From contig OZ255710.1 in assembly GCA_965277105.1 (NCBI GenBank), positions 1,426,001-1,490,000 of the forward strand: a stretch of DNA of 64,000 nucleotides. The letters are read 5' to 3'. How positions within the stretch are numbered: the first letter of the stretch is position 1; every line of letters begins with the position of its first letter. The notes under the pieces were generated by a model that was given only the letters and a program-made list of their open reading frames with translations, searched no databases and had not been told where the DNA came from. This document shows positions 35,732-45,017 of this stretch, piece by piece. The translations under genes were made by a program, and so were the position numbers. Source of the stretch: CAXSBA01 sp965277105. GTDB taxonomy: Bacteria > Spirochaetota > UBA12135 > COTS27 > CAXSBA01.

Positions 35732-36694
35732 ATGAAAAAAACTGATAAAAAACTTGCTCTTGGGGTAGTCGGGGTTGGGCACATGGGAAAATACCATGTC
35801 AATGTCTTATCGCAAATTAGAACGATTGACTTTGTGGGTATTTACGATAAAGACGAAAACTTACGAGAGAAAATAGCCCAAGATTATCAAGTGAAAGCTT
35901 TTAGTAGTTTAAAAGAAATTATTGCCAACGTAGACGCACTAATAGTGGCTGTGCCGACTTCCCTGCACTACGAAACCGCCCAAGAAGTCATTAAAGCCCA
36001 AAAGCACGTTTTAGTGGAAAAACCCCTTTGTAATAATTTAGAACAAGCCAAGCACCTAGTCGCGCTAGCTGAAGAAAACAACGTCAAACTTTTAGTTGGG
36101 CATGTTGAAAGGTACAACGCTGCGGTGCAGGAATTAGAAAAGTTGATTACTACCCCCCCTATACTGTGGGAAAGCAAAAGGATTGGCACCTATAATAAAA
36201 GGCCTAGTGACATTGGGGTAGCGCTGGATCTCCTTATCCATGACATTGACATTGCCATCAAAACCCTTAAAAGTCCGATTGTTGATTTTACAGCCATGGG
36301 GGAAAAAATCTACTCTGATTTCGAAGATATTTTAATCGTCCAAGCTAGATTTGCTAATAATTCTTTGGCGAGATTTTTAGTTTCCCGGGCTCATCACCAA
36401 AAAGATAGAATATTAAAAATTAGCCAAAAGAGCTCGGATATTGTTTTAGATTTCGTGACTCAAGACATTAACATCTATAAGGACGCAGCGAGTAACATTA
36501 CTACTAACCCTGAGTCGATAATGTACAAGCAACAAGCATCCATTGAGCGGGTTTTTATTCATAAAGAAAATCCATTGAAATTAGAAATCTTAGATTTTAT
36601 TGACTCGATAATTGAGGACAAAAAAATAGACAACCAAAGCGACCTCTTAACCTTAGAAACCATTTTTAAAATCCTTGAACAAATTAAAAAATAA
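35732..36694 (+). CDS. Gfo/Idh/MocA family NAD(P)-dependent oxidoreductase
   Basis: 320 residues: Rossmann domain with GVVGVGHMGKYH (about 12-23), a VAVPTSLHY block and the conserved VEKPLCNN, then the alpha/beta C-domain. The substrate is a sugar or similar. Homologues next to lipid A genes oxidise UDP-GlcNAc for 3-amino lipid A (GnnA type), and the next gene is an acyltransferase. That assignment is inference. It begins one base after the gltX stop. Confidence 0.82.
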   Translation: MKKTDKKLALGVVGVGHMGKYHVNVLSQIRTIDFVGIYDKDENLREKIAQDYQVKAFSSLKEIIANVDALIVAVPTSLHYETAQEVIKAQKHVLVEKPLCNNLEQAKHLVALAEENNVKLLVGHVERYNAAVQELEKLITTPPILWESKRIGTYNKRPSDIGVALDLLIHDIDIAIKTLKSPIVDFTAMGEKIYSDFEDILIVQARFANNSLARFLVSRAHHQKDRILKISQKSSDIVLDFVTQDINIYKDAASNITTNPESIMYKQQASIERVFIHKENPLKLEILDFIDSIIEDKKIDNQSDLLTLETIFKILEQIKK

Positions 36695-37319
36695 ATTTAT
36701 TTCCCTCCTTAAATATTTTATTTTTTTTTTACTCCGGCTTTATTTTTCCACGATTACCATTAAGAAAATCAACCCCCTCCCCGAAGACGATAGAGCTCTT
36801 TTTTGCTTTTACCATCAAAACATTATCATGCTCTTAAAGCTTTTACAGGTGGCCCCTTATTATCAAAAAATGAAAAAGGTAAGTTTTTTATCCGGGCATA
36901 AAGACGCTGATGTTTTGGCTTTTTTTCTCGAGAAAAATAAATTCAAAATCATTAGAACCGATAGCCTACATTTTAGCCCGGGGGTTTTTCGAAATTTTAT
37001 AAAAGCGGTTAGAAATAAACATAACCCGATTATTAGTGTCGACGGGCCGATTGGGCCTAACAAAAAAATTAATGACGGGCCGATTTTTTTAGCTGAAAAA
37101 TTTAAGCTTCCCTTAAAAATAATTTTAATCAGCGCTAAAAACTACTGGAAGTTGTCGTCGTGGGACGAGCATATTATCCCGAAACCTTTCACGACTGTTT
37201 TCGTTAAACACACGAACCCTTTTAATTTAGAAAACAAAAGCAAAGGAAAAAACCCCCTAGAAAACTTTAAAGATTTTGTCAACCTAGAAGAAGAAAAATT
37301 CTTAAAACAAATTCAATAA
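36675..37319 (+). CDS. DUF374 lysophospholipid acyltransferase-family protein
   Basis: 214 residues with an N-terminal membrane helix (about 9-25). The DUF374 pattern is clear: FCFYHQNIIMLL (acyltransferase His), SFLSGHKDADVLAFFL, VDGPIGPNKKINDGPIFLAEKF. Close relatives act on lipid A-like or lysophospholipid acceptors. The TTG start overlaps the oxidoreductase by 20 bases, so the two are coupled. Confidence 0.75.
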   Translation: MNKLKNKFISLLKYFIFFLLRLYFSTITIKKINPLPEDDRALFCFYHQNIIMLLKLLQVAPYYQKMKKVSFLSGHKDADVLAFFLEKNKFKIIRTDSLHFSPGVFRNFIKAVRNKHNPIISVDGPIGPNKKINDGPIFLAEKFKLPLKIILISAKNYWKLSSWDEHIIPKPFTTVFVKHTNPFNLENKSKGKNPLENFKDFVNLEEEKFLKQIQ

Positions 37320-37362
37320 AAAGTTTTTCATTATTTTCGTTCATATTTTATTTTTTAAGTAG

Positions 37363-37368
37363 TATAAT
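37363..37368 (+). promoter_or_regulatory. -10 element upstream of arsC
   Basis: TAGTATAAT (core 37363-37368) lies in the 117-base gap after the acyltransferase gene, leaving a leader of roughly 60 bases. No clear -35 is visible. The same TAGTATAAT occurs before the HIT and rpsP genes. Confidence 0.4.
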
Positions 37369-37436
37369 TTATTAGCTTTTTTTAGCTAATATTTTTAACG
37401 AGCAATTTATAATAAAAAAAAAACTATAAGAAAATC

Positions 37437-37874
37437 ATGAAAGCATTAACAAAAGTTTTATTCCTCTGCACCGGCAATTCTTGCCGAAGTCAAATGGCCG
37501 AAGGATTTTTGCGCCACTATTTCCCCGAAGATTTTGCTGCCTACTCCGCGGGAATTAAAAAGCAAGGGCTGAACCCTTTAGCAGCTCAAGTGATGGAAGA
37601 AATTGGCATTGATATCAACAAGCAGTTTAGTAAAACCACTGCTGAACTTCAAGAAGAGTTTGATTTTGTTGTCACCGTTTGCGATAACGCTAAAGAGACA
37701 TGCCCTTACTTCCCGGCGAAAACGAAGTTGTTTCATCACAGTTTCCCTGACCCACCTGCTTTAACTAAGGAAATGAGCGACCCTGAAGAAGTCCTTAAAG
37801 TTTATCGCAAAGTTCGCGACCAGATTAAAGACTATATTTTGACCTTCCCCCAAGAAGTAAAGAAAATCCTTTAA
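37437..37874 (+). CDS. arsC: Arsenate reductase (thioredoxin-coupled, LMW-PTPase fold)
   Basis: 145 residues with the phosphatase-like loop CTGNSCRSQMAEGF and three redox cysteines at 11, 82 and 89, matching the C10/C82/C89 triad of the plasmid-borne staphylococcal ArsC. The second and third lie in VTVCDNAKETCP. It reduces arsenate to arsenite with thioredoxin. No arsR or arsB neighbour is present. Confidence 0.9.
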   Translation: MKALTKVLFLCTGNSCRSQMAEGFLRHYFPEDFAAYSAGIKKQGLNPLAAQVMEEIGIDINKQFSKTTAELQEEFDFVVTVCDNAKETCPYFPAKTKLFHHSFPDPPALTKEMSDPEEVLKVYRKVRDQIKDYILTFPQEVKKIL

Positions 37875-37882
37875 TTTTTTCT

Positions 37883-38935
37883 ATGAGCAAAATAACCTGG
37901 CAAAAATTTAAAACTTTTTCTTTAAAAGAAAAAATAGATTTCCTAGAGTTAAAAAATATTTACCATGTTTTATTTTCCGAGCAGTTTAACCGAAAAAAAC
38001 TTGATGAGATTTATAATTTAACCAATAAAATTAGAAAAATCTCCAAGCAAGAAAAGGGGAAAAAATTTTTGGCTTCTCTGTTAACTCATAAAAAAGCCAT
38101 GCTTTATTTTATCCAGCCATCGACTAGGACGTTCCTTTCTTTTAGTAGTGCCTGCCAAATTTTGGGGATTACCACTTTTGATGTTCGCTCAGCTCAAATC
38201 TCTTCTGAAATAAAAGGAGAATCTTTTGAGGACACCATCAGAACTTTCTCTAGCTATTTTGACATTATTGTCATGCGCTACCCTAAACCTTTTTATAACG
38301 AGCGAGCCGCCTTAGCTTTAAGTCAAAGTTACCGCCCTATTCCGGTGATTAACGCTGGTTCTGGCAAGGATCAGCATCCTACGCAAGCTCTATTAGATAT
38401 TTATACGCTTCGAAAATCTTTTGAAAAAGAAAAAAATTTTAAAAATAAAATAATTGCCTTGGTCGGAGATTTAAAAAGAGGAAGGACAGTGCGCTCGCTT
38501 AGTGCGATTTTAACTGAGTTCGAGAACATTGAGCAGATTTTTGTCTCCCCTGAAAGCTATAAAGTGGAGAATGATTTAAGGAATTATTTAATTGAAAAAA
38601 AAGTTAATTTTTTAGAAACTACTGACTTTGAAAGGAGTATCCAAAAAGCCGACGCGGTTTATATGACTAGGCTCCAAAGTGAATATGAGTTTGCTAAAAA
38701 TGAAGAAGCTCCCGAATACAGCATCGATGATTATAAGTTTAAGGTTAGTCATTTAAAATCTTTCAAGCCGAACGCAGTCATCTTGCACCCACTCCCTCGC
38801 CAAGAAGAAATTGAAACTGGAGTAGATGACGATAAAAGGGCGATTTATTGGCGGCAAGTGCGTAATGGGATGTGGACTAGGGCGGCATTAATTGCTAAAA
38901 TCTTTCAAGTGCATAAAAGAATTTTGGATTATTAA
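37883..38935 (+). CDS. pyrB: Aspartate carbamoyltransferase
   Basis: 350 residues, longer than the typical 310 because of extra N-terminal helices. Carbamoyl-phosphate motif PSTRTFLSF, then IKGESFEDTIRT, the active-site NAGSGKDQHPTQALLDIYTL and ILHPLPRQEEIETGVDDD, characteristic of ATCase rather than ornithine carbamoyltransferase. First committed step of pyrimidine synthesis. Eight bases separate it from arsC, and the next gene follows closely. Confidence 0.9.
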   Translation: MSKITWQKFKTFSLKEKIDFLELKNIYHVLFSEQFNRKKLDEIYNLTNKIRKISKQEKGKKFLASLLTHKKAMLYFIQPSTRTFLSFSSACQILGITTFDVRSAQISSEIKGESFEDTIRTFSSYFDIIVMRYPKPFYNERAALALSQSYRPIPVINAGSGKDQHPTQALLDIYTLRKSFEKEKNFKNKIIALVGDLKRGRTVRSLSAILTEFENIEQIFVSPESYKVENDLRNYLIEKKVNFLETTDFERSIQKADAVYMTRLQSEYEFAKNEEAPEYSIDDYKFKVSHLKSFKPNAVILHPLPRQEEIETGVDDDKRAIYWRQVRNGMWTRAALIAKIFQVHKRILDY

Positions 38936-38948
38936 AACTAATAATCCT

Positions 38949-40745
38949 ATGAGAAAAGAATTTTTCGCTAACCCAACTACGTTTTTAAACTCAGTTATTA
39001 TGAGTTTTTCTGGGTGGCGAAAAATATTTGCTTTCGATGGAAACGCCGAAAATAGTATCTCTAAAATTAATCAAGAAGCTAAACACTTCACTATTTTAGC
39101 TGCCTATCAACTGAAAGAAATTTTTAAAAAAAAATCTAAAAAAATTGTCCTAGCTCGAGATAGCCGACCTACGGGATTAGCCCTCCAAAACATTTTTGAA
39201 AAAACTTTTATTTTATATGACTTGCCTTATCTTAAACTGGGGGTTAATGCTTTGCCGGAAGTCCTGGCTTTAGTTAAAGAAGGCTTTGCTGGTTTTGTTT
39301 ATCTAACCGCTTCGCATAACCCCGTTGGTTATAATGGATTTAAAATAGGGGAAGGGAACGGAGAAGTTTTAAGTAGAGAAAAAAGCAATACGGTGATTAA
39401 AAACTTTAAAAAATTATTTCACAATGAAAAGAAGTCAATGGCAATTATTGAAGCGTATTTAAAAGCAGAAAAGAAAATAAAAGTTTCTGAAAAAAATTTA
39501 AAAGCCAATCAGGCCTTGGCCCATGAAACCTATGAGAAGTTTTTGGCTAAAATTAATTACGATAAAAAAGTTGCAACTCTGGAAAAATTGGGGAAGGAAT
39601 CGAGAAATTGGACAGAGCATAACCAGAAAAAAATTGTTTGTGATTTTAACGGCTCTTCTAGGTTAAAGGCAGCGGATCCAATTATTTTTAAAAACAAAAA
39701 AATCCGGCTAGTTTCTCTCAATGCTAAATTAGGAGTTTTTGCTCATGCGATAGTCCCCGAAGGAAATGCCCTAGAAGATTTAAAAAATTATCTACGAAAC
39801 CACTTTACTCATAATTTGCTTTTTGGCTACTGTGTGGATTGTGATGGAGATCGTGGGAATTTTGCTTTTTACGTTAATCCCCAAAAAGTGATAGTCCCTA
39901 ACGCCCAAACCATTTTCACCTTAATGGTAGTTAGCGAATTAGCCTTTATGAAAATGATTTTCCCTCATTCTAAAAAACCGAAAAGGGCTATTGTGGTTAA
40001 TGGGCCTACCTCTTTAAACGTTGAACGCTTGGCTCATTTTTTCCAAACCAAAGTTTTTCGAGCAGAAGTAGGGGAGGCCAATGTCATTGCCCTCTGTAAA
40101 CAAAAACAGAAAGAAGGATACTTCGTGAGGATTATGGGGGAAGGATCTAATGGAGGGAGTATCTTGTCGCCGGCTACGGTTCGTGACCCACTTACCACCT
40201 GCTTTTCTTTTGAAAGGCTACTTTTTTTATCGGGCAAAAATTCCTTAAAAAAAATCCTCGTTAAAACTTTAAAGCTACCGGAAAAATTACTTGCAGTGGA
40301 TAATCGCTTTTTCTTGGCCGAGCTTATCCCTTGGCTTAATCACTACCAATCTTCTTCACTTTTTGAAAAAAATGCTCTACTTGCAATCCCTTCTGAAGTG
40401 TCGGCTAAAGCATTAAAAAAAAACTACGAAGCTATTTTTGATAAGGAATTTATCAAAGAAAAAAAATGGTTAAGTGGGTTAGGGATTAATCATTATGAAT
40501 TTATCAACTACGAAGGCGTCCACACGAGAATAGGAGCTGGCCAGCGCACTGGGAGTGAAACCGGGGGACTTAAAGTTATGCTCTACCCCAAAAATGCTGA
40601 GGATACTCCCGTAGGTTTTATCTGGTTTCGTGGCTCGCAAACCGAACCAGTCTTACGGCTAAGTGCTGAACTTGCGGGAAGCAAAAAAGACCTGCAACTT
40701 TTACTGAGCTGGCAAAAAAAACTTTTGCTAAAAGCGGCGAGATAG
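38949..40745 (+). CDS. Phospho-sugar mutase (phosphoglucomutase/phosphomannomutase family)
   Basis: 598 residues from the ATG at 38949; a longer frame that overlaps pyrB lacks family similarity. It has the catalytic serine in LTASHNPVGYNGFK, the metal loop CVDCDGDRGNF, the sugar-specificity region GEGSNGGSILSPATVRDP and phosphate-binding RGSQTEPVLRL. The large size is characteristic of the enzyme group found in spirochaetes. The glucose versus mannose preference cannot be read. Confidence 0.88.
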   Translation: MRKEFFANPTTFLNSVIMSFSGWRKIFAFDGNAENSISKINQEAKHFTILAAYQLKEIFKKKSKKIVLARDSRPTGLALQNIFEKTFILYDLPYLKLGVNALPEVLALVKEGFAGFVYLTASHNPVGYNGFKIGEGNGEVLSREKSNTVIKNFKKLFHNEKKSMAIIEAYLKAEKKIKVSEKNLKANQALAHETYEKFLAKINYDKKVATLEKLGKESRNWTEHNQKKIVCDFNGSSRLKAADPIIFKNKKIRLVSLNAKLGVFAHAIVPEGNALEDLKNYLRNHFTHNLLFGYCVDCDGDRGNFAFYVNPQKVIVPNAQTIFTLMVVSELAFMKMIFPHSKKPKRAIVVNGPTSLNVERLAHFFQTKVFRAEVGEANVIALCKQKQKEGYFVRIMGEGSNGGSILSPATVRDPLTTCFSFERLLFLSGKNSLKKILVKTLKLPEKLLAVDNRFFLAELIPWLNHYQSSSLFEKNALLAIPSEVSAKALKKNYEAIFDKEFIKEKKWLSGLGINHYEFINYEGVHTRIGAGQRTGSETGGLKVMLYPKNAEDTPVGFIWFRGSQTEPVLRLSAELAGSKKDLQLLLSWQKKLLLKAAR

Positions 40746-40816
40746 GTTTTTTTATTTTTTTTAAAAAATCTTTCCCATTTTTTATATTCTTTATTTTTAA
40801 GTTATTTAAAAAACAT

Positions 40817-40847
40817 TTGCTTTTAAATAAAAAAAGCAATTTATAAT
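40817..40847 (+). promoter_or_regulatory. Promoter of the OLD-family gene
   Basis: TTGCTT at 40817-40822, a 19-base spacer and TATAAT at 40842-40847. A CTCATT/AATGAG hairpin and the strong ribosome site AAAGGAG follow before the ATG at 40904. Confidence 0.5.
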
Positions 40848-40903
40848 ATCAAAATGAATTTTAAAAAATCTCATTCTATAAAATGAGTTAAAGGAGAATA
40901 AAA

Positions 40904-42727
40904 ATGGAGATAAGTAAAATAATTATTGAAAATTTTAGAAGCATTAGAAAGCAAGAAATTTGTTTAAAGAATAAAAAAATGTTTATTTTATTAGGGATTA
41001 ATGAGGCTGGTAAAAGTAATATTTTAAAAGCAATTTCTTTAAAAGAAGAATCTACAATTTTTAAAAGCTACCAAAAAGATTGCAATAAAAAAGAAAAAAA
41101 CAAGGAAGATATAAAAATAACTTATGCATTAGAAGCAAATTGGGATTCTTATTTAAATGAATTTTCAAAAACAGCAACAATACCAAAAAAATTAATTGAT
41201 AATCTAAAAGTAAATAAATTAGAGAAAATAGTTTTTATAAACCCAAAAAATGAAAAATCTAGTGGTTTTTTCTTAAATTTAAAGAACAATATCAAAGGAA
41301 TAGAAAATTTTGTTATCCATGAAGAACAGATAAAAGCAAAAGAAGAAAATAATACTTTAAAAGATACTGCGGGGAATATAACAAACACTCTCGATAAAGA
41401 AAAGCTAGAAAAATTTATAGAAAAGCGTTTTTATAGTTTGTTTGAGAAAAATATTCCTAAAGTAATTTTTTGGGAAAGTAAAAGTAGTTATCTCATAAAC
41501 CAAGAAGTTAATCTTCGTGAATTTAAAGAAAATTTAGAAAAATCGGTAGTCCTTAAAAACTGCTTTCTCATCGCAGGGTATGAAAAAGAAGATATAAAAA
41601 GCGAGATTGAAGAGGCATTAACTAATACAAGTTCAAAATCTAGCTTAGCAAGCACACTTTCTGGAAAAGTTACAGAATTCGTCAATAAAGCATGGAAAAA
41701 CCATGACATAGAATTTGCAATTTATATTGATGGGGACTCTTTGAAGTTTTACGTATCGGATAAATGTGATGAAAATAAAACCAGATATGTCCCTGAAGAT
41801 AGAAGCGATGGGTTTAAACAATTTATCTCTATACTTTTAAATCTTTCTATCGCCAGTCAAGAAAAGGAATTAAAAAATACTATCATACTACTAGACGAAC
41901 CAGAAATGCATTTACACCCTTCAGGGCAAAAATTTCTTTTAGATGAACTTCGAAAAATATCTAAAAAAAATAAAGTTTTCTTTGCTACTCATTCAATATT
42001 TATGGTAGACAAAGAAAATTTAGATAACAATTATAGTGTTGAAAAAATAGAAGAAGAGACAAAAATAGAACAAATTCTCCAAGATAATCCTCTTAAAGAA
42101 GAAGTATTATATGAGGCACTAGGGACTTCTATTTTAGAACACATAAATCCAAATGTAATATTATTTGAAGGTAAAACAGATAGAGATATTTTTGAACTAT
42201 ATAAAAAAAAGTTTAGCGACCTTGAAGACCTTAAAATTCCTAATATCACTTCAATTTCAGCCGATGGTGCGAAACAAATAATAAAATATACTAAATTTTT
42301 TAACACAAAAACCGCTATTATTAAAGGTTTTGTTGTTTTTGATTCAGACAATGAAGGGCGAGAGCAAAAAAAAAGAATATTAAAACAAGATAATTATAAT
42401 GAAGAAAATGTTTTTGAAATTAATAACCTTATAAGCGAAGATAAAAGCAAAAAGAAGGATCATGCATTGGAAGATTTATTCGAAAAAAAAATTATTGAAG
42501 ATGCTATAGAAAATTCTTTAGACAGAAAATTCTCTATTGAAGAACAAAATCCTTTTGAAAAACAAATAAAAGATATTTACAAAAAAAAGGAAATTAACAA
42601 TAAAAAAACAAAAGAAGAATTTAAAAAAAAATTTTTAAAAAAAGTAAATGAAATGAAGGAAAAAGACTTAAAAAAACAAAAATACTATGGATTTTTTAAA
42701 AATCTAATAGAAAAAATTAATTCTTAA
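40904..42727 (+). CDS. OLD-family ATP-dependent nuclease (AAA15/ABC ATPase plus TOPRIM)
   Basis: 607 residues: N-terminal ABC-type ATPase with Walker A GINEAGKS (31-38), a signature-like RSDGFKQF (300-307), Walker B ILLDEPEM (328-335) and an H-loop His (363), followed by a TOPRIM domain with E422 (FEGKTD) and the D480/D482 pair (VVFDSD). This is the overcoming-lysogenization-defect architecture, shared by GajA. No partner UvrD helicase or reverse transcriptase is adjacent. Codon use is strongly A-rich, with its own promoter and strong ribosome site, so horizontal origin and a phage-defence role are plausible. Confidence 0.82.
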   Translation: MEISKIIIENFRSIRKQEICLKNKKMFILLGINEAGKSNILKAISLKEESTIFKSYQKDCNKKEKNKEDIKITYALEANWDSYLNEFSKTATIPKKLIDNLKVNKLEKIVFINPKNEKSSGFFLNLKNNIKGIENFVIHEEQIKAKEENNTLKDTAGNITNTLDKEKLEKFIEKRFYSLFEKNIPKVIFWESKSSYLINQEVNLREFKENLEKSVVLKNCFLIAGYEKEDIKSEIEEALTNTSSKSSLASTLSGKVTEFVNKAWKNHDIEFAIYIDGDSLKFYVSDKCDENKTRYVPEDRSDGFKQFISILLNLSIASQEKELKNTIILLDEPEMHLHPSGQKFLLDELRKISKKNKVFFATHSIFMVDKENLDNNYSVEKIEEETKIEQILQDNPLKEEVLYEALGTSILEHINPNVILFEGKTDRDIFELYKKKFSDLEDLKIPNITSISADGAKQIIKYTKFFNTKTAIIKGFVVFDSDNEGREQKKRILKQDNYNEENVFEINNLISEDKSKKKDHALEDLFEKKIIEDAIENSLDRKFSIEEQNPFEKQIKDIYKKKEINNKKTKEEFKKKFLKKVNEMKEKDLKKQKYYGFFKNLIEKINS

Positions 42728-42783
42728 ATATAGAAAATTCTTTTTTAAATTATCTATAAGCACAAACCCCTTATTTTTAATAG

Positions 42784-42789
42784 TATAAT
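42784..42789 (+). promoter_or_regulatory. -10 element before the HIT gene
   Basis: TAGTATAAT ends 9 bases before the ATG at 42799, so the message is leaderless or nearly so. No convincing -35 is visible. Confidence 0.4.
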
Positions 42790-42798
42790 TACAGCGAT

Positions 42799-43206
42799 AT
42801 GACGACGATATTTACTAAAATAATTAAACGAGAAATTCCCGGTTACATCGTGGCTGAAGACGAAAACAATATTGCTTTTTTGGATATCGAGCCTTTAGTA
42901 AAAGGGCATACCTTAGTCGTCCCTAAAAAAGAGATTGATCACTTCTTGGATTTAGCGGAAGAAGATTACCTTAGCCTAAATCTTTTCGCTAAAAAAGTAG
43001 CGGAAGCCATTTATCAAGTAATCCCCTGCAAGCGGATAGGCACAGCTATTGTAGGGTTAGAAGTTCCCCATACTCATCTCCATTTAGTGCCCTTAAACCA
43101 AATGAGTGATATTAATTTTTCTCGCGCCCGGCTCAAGCCAACAAAAGAAGAGTTTGAGAAAATTACCGAAACCATTAGCGACGCCTATAAAAAAATAAAA
43201 AATTAG
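42799..43206 (+). CDS. HIT-family nucleotide hydrolase/transferase
   Basis: 135 residues. The active site HTHLHLVP (91-98) is the HxHxHxx histidine triad, preceded by the FLDIEPLVKGHTLVVPKKE block. Bacterial HIT proteins hydrolyse adenosine-nucleoside phosphoramidates or dinucleotides; the natural substrate is unknown. A near-leaderless -10 precedes it. Confidence 0.9.
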   Translation: MTTIFTKIIKREIPGYIVAEDENNIAFLDIEPLVKGHTLVVPKKEIDHFLDLAEEDYLSLNLFAKKVAEAIYQVIPCKRIGTAIVGLEVPHTHLHLVPLNQMSDINFSRARLKPTKEEFEKITETISDAYKKIKN

Positions 43207-43239
43207 TATTTCTATAGACAACTAAACAAAGGAATAATT

Positions 43240-44370
43240 ATGAATTTTATCTGCGAAAAAAAGTTGCTTTTAAAAGTAGTGAGCTCAACGGATATGATCG
43301 TCAAATCCAAGATGAGTTTTTCTAACTTTGCCAACCTTTTAATTGCCGCCGAAAACAATTCGATTGCTATCACCGCTAATAATGGGGACTTGTCTCAAAA
43401 GGCTTTTCTTCAAGGGGAGGTAACCGAGCCTGGGGAGATTACCCTTTCTCAGCAAAGGCTGTTAAATATTTTGAGACAGCTTCCTGATGGAGAAGTGGTC
43501 TTTAACTGTAACCAAGAAAATCTAATAGAAATTAAACCCGTTCAATCTAAACGGAAAATGGATACCAAACTTTTAGGACTTCCAGCTAATGACTTCCCGA
43601 TAATGGAGCCTTACCCTGACAACGCCAAAAGCATCGCCCTCGACAAATCTCACTTTAAAAAGATGATCCAAAAAGTGGCTTTTGCAGTGGCAGCGCACCC
43701 AACCAAATACGCCTTAAATGGTATCCTTTTAGAATTAAAAGAAGGTAAAATTAATTTAGTAGCTAGTGACTCGAGAAGGTTGGCGGTTTTTAATACCATC
43801 ATTAGCAGCCCTGATAAGCAAAGCGAAAGAATTATTTTAGCCCCTGAACTATTAAATCACCTGCAACGACTTTTTATTTTGGATGGGAGCCTCACTTTCT
43901 GCTACCAAAAAGAAAAAATTTATTTTAAATTTGATGAGTTCGTGGTCAGTAGCAATTTAATCAATGGAGAATACCCTAACTATGAAATGTTTTTTCCCCA
44001 GACTCACCAGTACCAAGTGGGGGCGAATACGGCTGATTTAATCGCCGCTATGAATCTAGCAACCGCTTTAATGGAGGGAGACCCTACCCATAAAATTATC
44101 TTTACCCTTAAAAAAGATGAGCTGGAAGTGTCGGCTAAAGTGGAAAACTATGGTGAGGTAAAAGAGAAAGTAGGAGTAGTTTTTCCTAAAGAAGAAGAGC
44201 TTAAAATTGGGCTCAACGCTAAAATGATTTCGGAAATCTTGCGGCAAGTGGAAACCGAAGAAGTGGACATTTTTTTTAATGAAGTTACTTCTCCGATCAT
44301 CGTCAAAGAAAGAAACCGTAACGAATACATTTACGTGATTATGCCGATAAAACTGGGAGATGATTTATAA
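43240..44370 (+). CDS. dnaN: DNA polymerase III beta subunit (sliding clamp)
   Basis: 376 residues with three clamp domains: FANLLIAAENNSIAITANNG in the first, ALNGILLELKEGKINLVASDSRRLAVF in the second and the C-terminal IIVKERNRNEYIYVIMPIKL (the peptide-binding groove and VMPI motif). AAAGGA precedes the ATG. It is followed by dciA; recF and dnaA, which often flank it, are absent here. Confidence 0.95.
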   Translation: MNFICEKKLLLKVVSSTDMIVKSKMSFSNFANLLIAAENNSIAITANNGDLSQKAFLQGEVTEPGEITLSQQRLLNILRQLPDGEVVFNCNQENLIEIKPVQSKRKMDTKLLGLPANDFPIMEPYPDNAKSIALDKSHFKKMIQKVAFAVAAHPTKYALNGILLELKEGKINLVASDSRRLAVFNTIISSPDKQSERIILAPELLNHLQRLFILDGSLTFCYQKEKIYFKFDEFVVSSNLINGEYPNYEMFFPQTHQYQVGANTADLIAAMNLATALMEGDPTHKIIFTLKKDELEVSAKVENYGEVKEKVGVVFPKEEELKIGLNAKMISEILRQVETEEVDIFFNEVTSPIIVKERNRNEYIYVIMPIKLGDDL

Positions 44371-44392
44371 CTACTAGTTTTTTCCATTTTTT

Positions 44393-45001
44393 ATGGATGT
44401 TTATAATTGGCTAAATGATTATTTAAATGATAATCAAAAAAAAGTCACCACCGCAAAACTCCTTTTAAGTTGGGATAAAATAGTTGGGGATAAAATCGCT
44501 AGTATTTCTCGGGCCATTCGACTCACTAAAAACAATGCCTTACTAGTAGAAGTAAAAGAAGCCACCTGGCTTACTGAGTTGCAGTACCATCAAGTAGGAG
44601 TTATCGAAAAATATCACACGCTATTCCCGCAGATTAAAATTGAAAAAATTTATTTTAAACTCAACAGTAATCTAACCGTTACAAATCTCGTTCATCCCCC
44701 GGGAAAAACTTCGAAAGAAAAATCAAAACTAGAAAAAAAAACCATCTCGTCCCACTCGAAAAAACAGACGACTGAAGAGAAGTTAGCCGCTTTAAAAGAA
44801 GCCTGGAACGAGGTGCGGAAGGTTCGGCTTGAAAAAGCCAAAGCCGAGAAGCCCCTTGCTAGTTCTCCGGGATTAACCAAAGAAACTTCTCCTTATATTT
44901 CTACAACTTTTCAAAAAGAGATTAATTTTTTTAGTGGAACTAAAGTTCGCTCTTTTTTTTTAAGCTGTGAAGATGAGTTTCAGCCTTTTGATCTTTACTG
45001 A
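44393..45001 (+). CDS. dciA: DUF721/DciA-family replicative helicase loader
   Basis: 202 residues. The first 100 are the DciA/DUF721 domain (VTTAKLLLSWDKIVGDKIA, LLVEVKEATWLTELQY). In bacteria lacking DnaC/DnaI it loads the replicative helicase. The rest is a Lys/Glu/Ser-rich tail ending in hydrophobic FFLSCEDEF, which may bind a partner. It follows dnaN by 22 bases. Confidence 0.78.
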   Translation: MDVYNWLNDYLNDNQKKVTTAKLLLSWDKIVGDKIASISRAIRLTKNNALLVEVKEATWLTELQYHQVGVIEKYHTLFPQIKIEKIYFKLNSNLTVTNLVHPPGKTSKEKSKLEKKTISSHSKKQTTEEKLAALKEAWNEVRKVRLEKAKAEKPLASSPGLTKETSPYISTTFQKEINFFSGTKVRSFFLSCEDEFQPFDLY

Positions 45002-45017
45002 AAGTTAAGCCCTTAAA

